A stretch of DNA of 20,935 nucleotides from JALOOE01 sp964423545 (GCA_964423545.1 CAYRFV010000076.1:1-20935); one strand, 5' to 3'; positions 1 to 8,049 are shown, numbered from the stretch's first letter. Numbers and translations: made by a program. Notes: generated by a model not told the origin, from the sequence alone.

Positions 1-255
1 GCCCAGCAGCTTGTCGCCGTCGTAGACCCGGACCACAGAACCTGGGGGCGCCTGGCCGACGATCGCGCCGGGCGCGGCCGCATTGAGACTGGAGCCGGGC
101 GCCGGTTGCGAAATGGTGGGAGTGGACGCAACGAGCGGCACGGTGGCTCCACCCGTCGCCGCAGTGACCACGACGACTGCCGCCAAAACCGCCGAGATCA
201 CTGCGTTCAAGCTATCCAGGCCGGGGTACCAGTAGGGGGCGCGATCGATGCGCAT
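1..255 (-). CDS. Membrane-anchored protein with probable Ig-like domain (partial, C-terminus off the window)
   Basis: I translated this minus-strand frame by hand: 85 codons are visible from an ATG at 255 and the frame runs open off the left edge. Residues 1-15 are polar and aromatic. Residues 16-38 form one hydrophobic segment rich in Ala and Val, which fits a signal anchor or single membrane helix. Residues 40-70 are Pro/Ser/Ala-rich, like an extracytoplasmic linker. The last visible residues (PPGSVVRVYDGDKLLG) look like the first strands of a bacterial Ig-like domain, but too little is present to name the family. The Shine-Dalgarno GGGAGG overlaps the stop codon of the upstream gene, whose TAG ends at 259, only 3 nt before this ATG. 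The two genes are therefore almost certainly cotranscribed and probably translationally coupled. Function unknown; an envelope role is inferred. Confidence 0.7.
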   Translation of the reverse strand, partial: MRIDRAPYWYPGLDSLNAVISAVLAAVVVVTAATGGATVPLVASTPTISQPAPGSSLNAAAPGAIVGQAPPGSVVRVYDGDKLLG

Positions 256-258
256 AGC

Positions 259-2947
259 CTACCTCCCTCGCTGCGTCACAATCACCTTCGCCTGAGCGAT
301 CCAGCTTGCGTAGTCCGGCGTCCTGAATGCGGGCGCCTTGCAGATGTCGGCTAACTGCTCCACCGTGGCGTTGGAGAGCGCTCTGAAGGTGCAGATGCCG
401 GCGGCGTACAGCCGCCCCTCGTAAACAGCGCCCATCCCCTCGAGCGTCTCGAAGTCATCGGGCGCCGTGCCGGTCCAGCCGCGACCTACGGTCTGGGTCT
501 CCTCAGCCAACCGCTGCGCATCCGATGTGATGGCGGACAGATCGACTTTCTGGAATTCCTTGATGCCCAGGATACGCCGCAGCTCCGCCTCGTCTGTCTG
601 CGCCAGCTCCCAGTAGCTGCCGATGCCGGCCTCGTAGAGCTTGGTCTCATAGACGGCGCCAATCCCCTTGACCCTGGAGAGATCCTCGGGGCATGCGGCC
701 AGGTGCTTGACGCCGCGCGCACGTTTGCCGACGAAGCCGGCGGCTTGGGCGATCCAGGACGCATAGTCGGGTCGGGCGAATTCCGGCGCCTTGCAGATCT
801 CCGCCAGTCGCTCCGGGGTGGTGGCCGCCAGGGCGGCATAGGTGCAGATCCCCGCATCGTACAGGCGTCCTTCATAGGTGTCGCCGATCCCTTCCACCAG
901 CTCCAGGTCATCGGGCGGGGTGCCGTCCCAAGTGCGCTCTACCGTGCCGGTTTCTTGGGCGAGACGCAGCGCATCCTCTTTGATGCCAGCGAGATCGACC
1001 TGCTGGAACTCCTGCACGTCCAGAATGTAGCTCAGTTCCTCGTGCGTCAGGATCGACAGCTGCCAGTAGGCGCCGATGCCGGCCTCGTAGAGCTTTTTCT
1101 CATAGCTGGCGCCGATGCCGGCAACGCGCGAGAGGTCCTGCGGGCACGACTCCGGCTTCTGGGCGCGCACGACGCGCTCGCCGGCGGCGCGCTGCTTTGC
1201 CTCCGCGATCCAGGCGTCGTAGTCGCCCCCGCGCACGCCCGCCAGCTTGACCGTCTTGTCGAGTTCATCCGGCGAAGAATCAGCCAATGCTGCGAAAGTA
1301 GTGATCCCGGCGGCCGCGAGCGCCGCTGCCGTCTTCTCGCCGACCCCAGCGATCAGCGTCAGTTTGTCCTCATCGCTGCGCGCGAAAAGCCTGTCCTGCA
1401 GCGCCTTTAGGCCTGCCGCGTCCCCAGCCGCGGCCAGGCGCGCCTGCTCGCGCCACTCGCCGTATGCGGCCCTGCGCCATGCCGGCGCCTGGATGATCTC
1501 GGCCAGGCGGGCGTCGTCGGTTTGCGCCAGTTGCGCGAAGGTCGTGACGCCTGCCGCGCGCAGCTTGGCCGCATAGACCGGCCCGATCCCTTCGATGATG
1601 AGCAGATCGTCCCCGATGCTGCCGCGCTGCTTTTCCCACACCTTCGCTTCGGCGATCCAGCCGGCATAGTCGGGCTTCTGCCAGGTGGGCGCATTCACCG
1701 CCTGCTGGAGTTCCTCAGGCGATGCGGCCGCGAGCGCCGCGAAGGTCGTGATGCCGGCCGCGGCCAGCTGCGTCGCGTACTTCGGACCGATGCCGCGAAT
1801 CAGCGTCAGATCATCCCGGGCGCCTGTCGCGGGTGCGGCAGCCGCACCCAGCGTGGCTGGCGCACCGGCCTCGGTTTCCTCGGCGGCTTGCATGCCGGCG
1901 GCGGCTGCCGCGACGGTCGCTGCCCCCGGCTCAACGGCGGCCGCCGCTGCGGACGGCTCAGCCAGTGTCTTGCCGGCAGCCACTCCGACTGCGCCCGCAG
2001 CCAGTGCGCCAGCGGCGGCTGCAATGCCTGGAACCGCCAGATCCGCAGGCCGCTCACCCAGCTCAAGCGCGGCCGCCTCCGTCGCGGAGAGGTCTCCTGC
2101 CGGCGGCTCGGCCCGCACGTAGGGTGCTCCGAGCTCCGCGCTGGCGAGGGACGCTTCGAGCGGCGCGGCTTCGATCTCCGTCTCAGGGAGCGACGCCGTG
2201 ACATCCCCTACCGTCAGGACGGCCGCAGGGGCTTCCTTGGCGGTATGCGTTTCTTCCCCAACTGATTTGGCCACGGCTGCGCCGATCAGACCTGCAGCAG
2301 CCAGCCCGGCGGCCGACAGCGCAGGCCCCGCTTCCTCTGTCGCCGCAGCCTCCAAGGTCATCGGCTCCGACGCGCCTTCAGGCGCCTCGGCCGGTGCACC
2401 TTCCTCTGCTTCCCCGGCGGTCACCTTGGCCAGGGCCGCGCCCGCCAACCCTGCTGCCGCTGCGAGGCCGGCGGCCCCCAGCCCCGTACCTTCCCCAGCC
2501 GACTCACCCGCCACGAGCGCCGGCACAGCGGCTTCCGCCGCCGAAGCGGGCGCTTCCGCCNNNNNNNNNNNNNNNNNNNNNNNNNNNNNNNNNNNNNNNN
2601 NNNNNNNNNNNNNNNNNNNNNNNNNNNNNNNNNNNNNNNNNNNNNNNNNNNNNNNNNNNNGCTTCCGCCGCCGAAGCGGGCGCTTCCGCCACCGAAGCGG
2701 GCGTCACGATCGTCACCTCCGCGGAGGCCGTCGCTAGCTGGGCTGCCAGCTGGATCTCCAATGCGGCGATCCGCGTCTGTGCCTGTCGCAGCTCCTCGCT
2801 GCGCGTCTGCAACTGCGCCTCCGTGCTCGCCAGCTTGCGCTGGCACTCGAGTCGCGCGCGGCGGAAGAAGAACAACTCCAGCAGCCAGTTGAGGAGCCAA
2901 CCGATGAAGATGCCGAGCAATAACGCAAACCAGGGATTGAGGGACAT
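259..2947 (-). CDS. Membrane-anchored protein with seven tandem helix-hairpin-helix repeats (interrupted by an N gap)
   Basis: The gene reads from ATG at 2947 (AAAGGAA upstream) to TAG at 259-261, with a 100-N gap at 2561-2660. The N-terminus has a strongly hydrophobic helix (about residues 6-28, Trp/Leu/Phe-rich). Next is a predicted coiled coil (about 29-68, Glu/Gln/Arg/Leu pattern), then a long Ala/Glu/Pro-rich linker. The C-terminal part, from about nt 1818 to 259, holds seven repeats of 60-80 residues. Each has a core like DDLxLIxGIGPxYAxxLxAAGITTFAxLA and usually ends in YASWIAQA. This matches the DUF4332 / 'predicted flap endonuclease-1-like' helix-hairpin-helix class; no catalytic residues are apparent. 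Repeats 4-5 (about 1137-687) and 6-7 (about 684-262) are a recent duplication of a two-repeat unit. With N counted as 100 nt the two sides are out of frame. This is an artefact of nominal gap size, because both flanks carry the same heptapeptide in frame. Binding to nucleic acid or protein is inferred; the function is unknown. Confidence 0.85.
2531..2702. repeat. 21-bp tandem repeat array with internal assembly gap
   Basis: Units of 21 bp lie at 2531-2551, 2661-2681 and 2682-2702 (the last with one substitution). A 9-nt partial unit at 2552-2560 runs into the N stretch. The 30 bp before the gap (2531-2560) and the 30 bp after it (2661-2690) are identical. On the minus strand each unit encodes the heptapeptide APASAAE inside the low-complexity linker of the helix-hairpin-helix protein. 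Since 21 is a multiple of three, copy number can vary without breaking the frame. Confidence 0.9.
2561..2660. other. Assembly gap, 100 N of nominal length
   Basis: Exactly 100 N, the usual scaffolding placeholder. The repeat phase on the two sides predicts a true length of 12 + 21k nt if the array is uniform. Alternatively it is an overlap of 30 nt (or 9 nt) between the flanking contigs, in which case no sequence is missing. A 30-nt overlap would give an in-frame 852-residue protein. Confidence 0.95.
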
Positions 2948-3048
2948 GAGTGTTCCTTTCTGGCGCTCAGCGCGCTGCTCAGGATCGCGGAGAAAGAATG
3001 AACAAAGACCTTCAGTGCCCGTGCTGTCTTCTGCACGACTTGACTGCA

Positions 3049-3076
3049 ATTATACTACAAAGTTTCGAAGTTTCAA
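3049..3076 (-). promoter_or_regulatory. Sigma70-type promoter for the helix-hairpin-helix operon
   Basis: On the minus strand TTGAAA (3076-3071) is followed after 16 nt by a perfect TATAAT (3054-3049). This lies in a locally AT-rich stretch of a GC-rich region. The start point would be near 3042, giving a leader of about 95 nt to the ATG at 2947. No other feature was seen in the 246-bp spacer at 2948-3193. Confidence 0.7.
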
Positions 3077-3193
3077 GTTCCATTATCAAGAAACAGGAGA
3101 TCGTCACCAAGCCACCCGCTGGCGTCTGCCGGAAAGCCGTCCGAGGCGTCGCAGCCCGGAGCATCGCTTCCACCGGCTCGACCTCTCCGCGAC

Positions 3194-4492
3194 TCATGCG
3201 GCTTCAGCTTGCAGCGACAGCTCGTGGTCGGCGCGCGCACGCATCTGCGTGCGCAGGATCGCGATATCGTGCGTGACATAGCGCGCAGCGAAAGCGAAGA
3301 AGAACGCGCACAGCAGCCAGGTCGAGACACAGATCAGCAGAATCGCCTGATGCAGGGACGAGCGGTCGGCGATGGCGCCTGCAATGAGTGGCGCCATCGC
3401 CGCACCCGCCGACTCGATGAGGTACTGGATCGCCAGCGCCGTGCTGCGCACCTCCGGCAGCGTGATATCGTAGATGGTTGCGATCACGTTGGGTGCGGCA
3501 AACGGGATGAACAGGGCGGTCAGCGCCAGCGACAGCAGGAACAGTCCCGGTTCGGCCGCCGGCACAGCCAGCGTGACGATGAGCAGCGCTGCGCCGGTCA
3601 GCACGCCGATCGCCGCGACGATCAGCCGGCCGCGCGCAGTGCGCTTGAAGAGCGCATCTCCCAGCGCACCGCCGAGGGGATAGCCGGCCGCCAACACCAG
3701 TACGGCGGCGGCCATCGTGACGAACAGCGGCGCACCGGAGTAGCCTCGCTCCTTCTCCAGGTACGTGAAAAACCAGAAGGTGATCACGTTCCACGGGAAG
3801 ACGCCGAAGAAGCCCTGCAGAAAGAGCGGTCGCAGCGTGCGCTTCGAGAAGAGCGCCTTCGCCATCGGCCAACTGAAACGGTAGGTCGTCACTTGCACCA
3901 CACCCGCCATCTCCGGCTCGGCTCCGCCGCGCTGCGGTTCGCGCACCCCAAAGAAGATGACTGCGGCCAGGAGGAGGCCGAGCGTGCCCGTGATGTAAAA
4001 AGCGCTGCGCCAGCCGGCGCCCTCCCTGAGCGCCAGTGCCAGGAGCATGCCGCAGAGGAAGCCGAGCGGCATCGACAGCTCCAGAATCCCGTTGACCTTG
4101 CCCCGCATCTTCGGCGGAAAGTAATCAGCAATCAGGCTGTAGATGCCGGGGTAGCTGGAGTCATCGATGCCGGTGCTGGCGCGCGTGGCAAGAAATGTCC
4201 GGTAGTTCGGCGCGATGGCATTCAGCCATGTCGTCGCGCCCCAGACGAACGAGGCAAGCGCCAACAGCCTGGCGCGTCCGTAGCGATCGTAGAGATAGCC
4301 CCAGATCGGATAGCAGAGTGCGGCGACCATCAGCGCACCGGTGGACACCGCGCCCATTTGCGCCATCGTGATCTGAAAGGCCGCCATGATGTCGGGGGTA
4401 AGGGTGCTGATCAGCAGTCGATCGGACTGATGCAGCAGCATGAAGCTGAAGAACACGCCAACCACAAACCAACGCTGCCGCGATGCATGCAT
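3194..4492 (-). CDS. MFS transporter
   Basis: A 432-residue protein with about twelve hydrophobic segments, the standard MFS length. Major facilitator motif A is present between helices 2 and 3 (GYLYDRYGRAR, residues about 65-75). An HQSDR motif follows helix 1 (about 21-25). The segment after helix 4 (LIADYFPPKMRGKVNGI) resembles the spinster/ACS-like group, which carries organic anions or lipids; the substrate cannot be read from sequence. The frame is open 31 codons further upstream, but I chose ATG 4492: the extra residues are not hydrophobic, GGAG lies 9 nt before this ATG, and a promoter at 4557-4585 would start transcription inside the longer version. The gene has its own promoter. Read-through from the efflux gene upstream is also possible because only about 30 nt separate that gene's stop from the promoter. 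Confidence 0.85.
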   Translation of the reverse strand: MHASRQRWFVVGVFFSFMLLHQSDRLLISTLTPDIMAAFQITMAQMGAVSTGALMVAALCYPIWGYLYDRYGRARLLALASFVWGATTWLNAIAPNYRTFLATRASTGIDDSSYPGIYSLIADYFPPKMRGKVNGILELSMPLGFLCGMLLALALREGAGWRSAFYITGTLGLLLAAVIFFGVREPQRGGAEPEMAGVVQVTTYRFSWPMAKALFSKRTLRPLFLQGFFGVFPWNVITFWFFTYLEKERGYSGAPLFVTMAAAVLVLAAGYPLGGALGDALFKRTARGRLIVAAIGVLTGAALLIVTLAVPAAEPGLFLLSLALTALFIPFAAPNVIATIYDITLPEVRSTALAIQYLIESAGAAMAPLIAGAIADRSSLHQAILLICVSTWLLCAFFFAFAARYVTHDIAILRTQMRARADHELSLQAEAA

Positions 4493-4494
4493 CG
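4481..4494. repeat. 14-bp perfect palindrome over the MFS start codon
   Basis: CGATGCATGCATCG reads identically on both strands and contains the ATG of the MFS gene (4492-4490). It could be a protein-binding site, or a hairpin affecting initiation, or chance. Confidence 0.5.
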
Positions 4495-4556
4495 ATGTGC
4501 GCTCCGTTCGGCCTGAGTCGACAGACCAGATCACGCTGCGATATGGGACAATTGTT

Positions 4557-4585
4557 AGGATATCGGGGAATGCGCTCCTTGTCAA
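4557..4585 (-). promoter_or_regulatory. Sigma70-type promoter for the MFS gene
   Basis: On the minus strand a perfect TTGACA (4585-4580) is followed after 17 nt by TATCCT (4562-4557). The predicted start is near 4550, about 58 nt before the ATG at 4492. A small palindrome, ACAATTGT (4548-4555), covers the predicted start point and might be an operator half. Confidence 0.7.
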
Positions 4586-4614
4586 GACCCGGCGTGCGGA
4601 TCACGGGGCGGCGC

Positions 4615-5829
4615 TCAGTCTGCCAGGGGCTTCGGCGCCGAGGTGGCCACCTCGGCAGGGTGCGCCCGCGGCGGACGCAGCTTGAGCACGCTCAGGGCGA
4701 AGCCTGCGAACATGACCATGCTTCCGGTCAAATAGGGCAGGGCCAGGTTGAAGTCGAGTGCGATGCCCGCCCAGATCGGTCCCACGATGCGTCCCAGGCT
4801 CATGAACGCGTTGTTCAGCCCCATCGCCATGCCCTGGCTGTCGGGCGACTGCTTCGATATCAGTGAAGCCACGCTTGGGCCGATCATGGCGTTGCTGAGG
4901 ACAAAGAATCCGACCGTGAGCAGCACCGTCACCGGCTCGGATGCTGCCAGCATCAAGAGAAAGCCGAGTCCAGTGCACAGCAGCGCACCCCGGATGACCG
5001 GAATCTCGCCCCACCGCCGCGTGGTGACGCCGGTGAGTACGCCCTGACCGACCGCCGACACGATGCCGATCACCATCATGATGCTGCCCACTTGCTGCGG
5101 GCCATAGTTGAAGCGCCGCAGCGCGTAGAGGCCGAAGACGCCCTCGAAGTTCGCCAGCCCGAAGCTCAGCAAGAACGCCAGGAAGAACAGAAAGCCCATG
5201 GGGCCCTTCAGCGCAAGCCACATCTGGCGCAGTTGCGGGCCGCGCACGCTCCTGCCCTGGGTGCGACGTTCCGCCGGCAGCGATTCCGGCAGAATCAGGA
5301 TGACCAGCAGGAGGGCAATCCCCGACAACCCGGCCGCCACAAAGAACGGCGTGGAAAGCGAAGAGCCTGCAAGCAACCCGCCGATGCCCGGCCCCAGAAC
5401 GATCCCCACACTCATCGCGGCGCCCAACAGCCCCATGGCCGCGGGGCGCTCCTTCGGTGAGGTGCTGTCGCCTGCGAACGCCATCGCGGTCGGCAGAGCG
5501 GCCGATGACAGAATGCCCGCCAACGCGCGCGAGGCGAACAGCATCCAGAGCTCCGTGGCGAAGCCCATCAGCAGTTGCGACAAGATATTGCCGAGCACGC
5601 CGACCACGATGATCGGCTTGCGGCCGTAGCGGTCAGAGAGACCGCCCCAAATCGGCGCGAAGATGAACTGCATAATCGAGAAGGTCGCCATCAGCAGGCC
5701 GAGGGTTGTGCCCGTGGCTCCCAGGCGCGTGATGTAGAACGGCATGATCGGGATAATGATGCCGAATCCGAGCATCATCACGGCCAGGGTGAAAAACATG
5801 ATCCAGAGATTCTTGCGATTCTGAGACAT
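4615..5829 (-). CDS. MFS drug-efflux-type transporter (DHA1-like)
   Basis: A 404-residue protein with about twelve membrane helices, starting at ATG 5829 with AAGG upstream. Motif A is textbook (GGLSDRYGRKP, residues 62-72). The antiporter motif C lies in helix 5 (GAAMSVGIVLGPGIGG, about 136-151). Together these place it in the proton-antiporter drug-efflux group (TetA/Bmr-like), expected in the cytoplasmic membrane. It is the last gene of a three-gene operon behind a TetR-family regulator, separated from it by 14 nt. Regulator plus pump behind an operator is the classic arrangement for inducible efflux. The substrate is unknown; tetracycline specificity is not claimed. Confidence 0.88.
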   Translation of the reverse strand: MSQNRKNLWIMFFTLAVMMLGFGIIIPIMPFYITRLGATGTTLGLLMATFSIMQFIFAPIWGGLSDRYGRKPIIVVGVLGNILSQLLMGFATELWMLFASRALAGILSSAALPTAMAFAGDSTSPKERPAAMGLLGAAMSVGIVLGPGIGGLLAGSSLSTPFFVAAGLSGIALLLVILILPESLPAERRTQGRSVRGPQLRQMWLALKGPMGFLFFLAFLLSFGLANFEGVFGLYALRRFNYGPQQVGSIMMVIGIVSAVGQGVLTGVTTRRWGEIPVIRGALLCTGLGFLLMLAASEPVTVLLTVGFFVLSNAMIGPSVASLISKQSPDSQGMAMGLNNAFMSLGRIVGPIWAGIALDFNLALPYLTGSMVMFAGFALSVLKLRPPRAHPAEVATSAPKPLAD

Positions 5830-5843
5830 GATGCTGCCTTCGG

Positions 5844-6449
5844 TTACGAGGATACGCGATCCGGCGCCAACCCGTCGAAGAAGACGGCGACCATCAGTTC
5901 GACAGCCTCATCAGGGTTGCCAGGCGAGTGGCTGGGATAGAAAAAAGGATAGGCCATGCCCAGAAGAAGCCATGTCGCCAGCTGGGTGTTGACGCGGCGC
6001 AGTTCGCCGCGTGCGACGCCGGCCTCCAGCACGCCTTGGATCTGGCCGATGAACCGTTGATCGTAGATGCGTTCGAAGCGGGAGCGCGCCGCCTGGCTCA
6101 CATGCACCATCTCCTGGCTTGCCAGCCGGATAATGGCTCGTTGGTCCGGAGAGAGCGAGAGGATCCCCCGGATGATCCGCGCCACCCGCGCCCGTGTCGA
6201 GGTGTCGTCGCGCCGCGCCTCCAGGATGATTCTCTCGACGGTGTCCAGGTTGGCGGACAGAATTGCCAGGAACAGGGCTTCTTTGTCACGGAAGTGATAG
6301 TACAGCCCTGCCTTTGAAAGCCCCACCGCCTCCGAGATCTCACGCATGGAGATGCCTCGATAGCCGCTCGCCACGAAGAGGCACGTCGCTGCGTCGATGA
6401 TGCGCACGACAATGTCGGTCGTGTCGGGGGGCGGCTGCTCGCCAGGCAC
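5844..6449 (-). CDS. TetR/AcrR-family transcriptional regulator
   Basis: A 201-residue protein, normal for TetR repressors. The N-terminal DNA-binding domain is clear: a helix-turn-helix at about residues 33-52 (ISMREISEAVGLSKAGLYYHF), followed by the usual RDKEALFLAIL helix. The C-terminal two thirds is a helical ligand-binding region with no family signature I recognise. The start is GTG at 6449; no in-frame ATG precedes the HTH. GGGGTGA lies upstream, and the stop of the preceding gene is only 3 nt away, so coupling is likely. The palindrome at 7014-7035 over the operon start point is its probable operator, so it should repress its own operon and the efflux pump. Confidence 0.9.
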   Translation of the reverse strand: MPGEQPPPDTTDIVVRIIDAATCLFVASGYRGISMREISEAVGLSKAGLYYHFRDKEALFLAILSANLDTVERIILEARRDDTSTRARVARIIRGILSLSPDQRAIIRLASQEMVHVSQAARSRFERIYDQRFIGQIQGVLEAGVARGELRRVNTQLATWLLLGMAYPFFYPSHSPGNPDEAVELMVAVFFDGLAPDRVSS

Positions 6450-6452
6450 GGT

Positions 6453-6923
6453 TCACCCCAGCCGGAGCCACGGCCGGCCGGCTCCCGCCGTCAGGAACGG
6501 CCACGGGATCGACAGCAAGATGAGGATCATTGCGAGCAGGAAGAAGATCGCGCCGAGACGGAACTTGGTCGCTGCGTCGGCGCGCTTCTTGATCAGGGCG
6601 CTGCCGACGTGCGCCACGATCAGCGCAATCAGCATCATCAGCAGATGCTCCACCGCGTAGTACCGCACCACCGATTTCCTCATCGCACTGCCGAAGTCAC
6701 GCAGCGCACCGGCGGTGATCGGGCTCAGAACGAAGTAGAGGAGCAGGCCTAACAAAAGCTGGATGTCGATCGTGATCGGGAAGATCGAGGCGAGCCGTGC
6801 ATCGAGCGGCCCCCACGCCTTCTTGCCCAGCCAGCCGACAAGGAGCCTGGCGACGGTGATGATGCCGACGATCACAACGACCCAGCGCATCCACGAATGT
6901 AGTGTAAGAATCAACGAATACAC
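6453..6923 (-). CDS. Conserved hypothetical four-helix membrane protein
   Basis: A 156-residue protein with four hydrophobic segments (about residues 14-32, 49-67, 92-110 and 124-142) separated by short basic loops. The start is GTG at 6923 with GGGAG 8 nt upstream. The N-terminus has His9, Trp11 and Arg13 next to the first helix, and another His (VEHLLMM) precedes the third. Such paired histidines recall small b-type cytochrome or copper membrane proteins, but I do not recognise a named family and do not assign haem binding. It is the first gene of the TetR/efflux operon and ends 3 nt before the regulator start, so it should be under the same control. Confidence 0.8.
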   Translation of the reverse strand: MYSLILTLHSWMRWVVVIVGIITVARLLVGWLGKKAWGPLDARLASIFPITIDIQLLLGLLLYFVLSPITAGALRDFGSAMRKSVVRYYAVEHLLMMLIALIVAHVGSALIKKRADAATKFRLGAIFFLLAMILILLSIPWPFLTAGAGRPWLRLG

Positions 6924-7013
6924 GCTGCAACTCCCACGTACTGGAATGCAACCAGCATACCATTGACGATGGCTGGGGACCGACCAAACTCATCCAGAAT
7001 CTCAGCCCCAGTC

Positions 7014-7035
7014 ACTTACCGACCGGTCGGTAAGT
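7014..7035. promoter_or_regulatory. TetR-type operator, 22-bp perfect palindrome
   Basis: Half-site ACTTACCGACC is followed directly by its exact reverse complement. Its core (ACCGACCGGTCGGT) is the commonly seen form of TetR-family operators. It begins 7 nt downstream of the -10 box of the minus-strand promoter and so covers the predicted transcription start. Bound repressor would block that promoter; the divergent plus-strand promoter lies outside it. Confidence 0.85.
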
Positions 7036-7042
7036 AGCCCGC

Positions 7043-7071
7043 AGTGTAACCGGGCCGGCCTGGATTGTCAA
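7043..7071 (-). promoter_or_regulatory. Promoter of the membrane protein / TetR / efflux operon
   Basis: On the minus strand a perfect TTGACA (7071-7066), a 17-nt spacer, then TACACT (7048-7043). The predicted start is near 7036, at the edge of the TetR palindrome, giving a leader of about 113 nt to the GTG at 6923. Confidence 0.8.
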
Positions 7072-7093
7072 AACAGGCGCCCTGTGATATAGC
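7065..7093 (+). promoter_or_regulatory. Divergent promoter for the nucleoside hydrolase gene
   Basis: TTGTCA (7065-7070), a 17-nt spacer, then TATAGC (7088-7093). Its -35 box occupies the same bases as the -35 box of the minus-strand promoter, so the two polymerases should compete. The predicted start near 7100 gives a leader of about 32 nt. Confidence 0.65.
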
Positions 7094-7110
7094 TGACCTA
7101 TCGATGATCA

Positions 7111-7125
7111 CTCCACGAGTGGAGG
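7111..7125 (+). promoter_or_regulatory. Hairpin overlapping the Shine-Dalgarno of the nucleoside hydrolase
   Basis: CTCCACGAGTGGAG (7111-7124) is self-complementary and can fold into a short stem. Its 3' arm contains most of the ribosome-binding site GGAGG (7121-7125), which sits 6 nt before the GTG start. It could limit translation, but the stem is short. Confidence 0.45.
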
Positions 7126-7131
7126 CAATCT

Positions 7132-8049
7132 GTGACGCGCAAACCCATCCTTCTCGATACCGACATCGGTACCGATGTAGACGATCTGCTGGCCCTGTCG
7201 CTGATCTTGACCTCGCCCGAACTGGAGCTCGTAGGCGTGACGACCGTGTACGGCGATGTAGCGCTGCGCGCACGCATGGTGCGGCGCTTGCTCACGCTGC
7301 GCAACGTCGCCGGCATGCCGCTGGCGCTGGGCGCCGCCAGGCCGCTCCTGGGCAAGCGGCCCGTCTATTGGGAAGGGCACGAAGGGAAAGGACTGCTCAC
7401 CCCCGAAGAGGAGGCTGCGCCGCTTCCTGTCGAGCACGCTGTGGATCTGATCGTTCGCACGGTAATGGCCCGACCGGGCGAGATCACCCTGGCTGCTATC
7501 GGCCCACTGACCAATATCGCGCTGGCGTTTCTGCGCGAGCCGCGGTTGGCTCAGGCGCTCGCCGGACTGCTGATCATGGGCGGCGCCGTGGGTGGCGCAC
7601 GCGCACTGCATCTCCCCTGGACCGAGCACAACTTTCGTTGCGATCCCGAGGCGGCGCATGTCGTGCTGTCGGCCGGCGCGCCGACCTGGATTGTCCCGCT
7701 GGATGTCACGACGCAGGTGCGCATCCGCCAGGGTGATGTGGAGCGCCTCGGAAGTCTTGGCGATCCCTTCCACAGGGCCGTGGCAGACCAGGTAGCCGGC
7801 TACCCGAGCTTTGTGAAACGGGGCGGTTGGACCTATCTACACGATCCGCTGGCAGTGGCGACCGCCATCGATGCGACGCTCGTCAGTTGGCAGCCGGTGC
7901 GAGCGGTCATCGAGACCGCCGGCGAACATTCGGCCGGACAGCTGCTGGTGTCTGCATTGTCTGCCGGCGCGGCTGAGACCGCGCGGGTGGCATTGGATGT
8001 CGATGTTGAACGCAGCGAGCGTTTCATTGTCGACCGGCTCATGCGCTGA
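7132..8049 (+). CDS. Nucleoside hydrolase (inosine-uridine preferring family)
   Basis: A 305-residue protein, close to the 310-320 typical of the family. The N-terminal calcium-binding aspartate cluster is clear (DTDIGTDVDD, residues 9-18). GPLTNIA (about 124-130), the EHNF...DPEAA segment (about 165-175) and a late HDPLAVA motif with the usual His and Asp are all present. The family hydrolyses the N-glycosidic bond of ribonucleosides to free base plus ribose in the cytoplasm. The exact nucleoside cannot be told; some members act on related N-ribosides. The start is GTG at 7132 behind a strong GGAGG. It is followed 18 nt later by the glycosyltransferase gene and is divergent from the TetR operon. 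Confidence 0.92.
   Translation: MTRKPILLDTDIGTDVDDLLALSLILTSPELELVGVTTVYGDVALRARMVRRLLTLRNVAGMPLALGAARPLLGKRPVYWEGHEGKGLLTPEEEAAPLPVEHAVDLIVRTVMARPGEITLAAIGPLTNIALAFLREPRLAQALAGLLIMGGAVGGARALHLPWTEHNFRCDPEAAHVVLSAGAPTWIVPLDVTTQVRIRQGDVERLGSLGDPFHRAVADQVAGYPSFVKRGGWTYLHDPLAVATAIDATLVSWQPVRAVIETAGEHSAGQLLVSALSAGAAETARVALDVDVERSERFIVDRLMR

Noticed and set aside
259..2702. CRISPR or other DNA repeat array in the helix-hairpin-helix gene
   Set aside because: The repeats are coding: degenerate 60-80 codon protein repeats and a short in-frame 21-bp array. There are no uniform repeats with unique spacers.
3209..4516. 435-codon open frame on the plus strand
   Set aside because: Antisense to the MFS transporter; an Arg/Gln/Asp-rich translation with no hydrophobic core.
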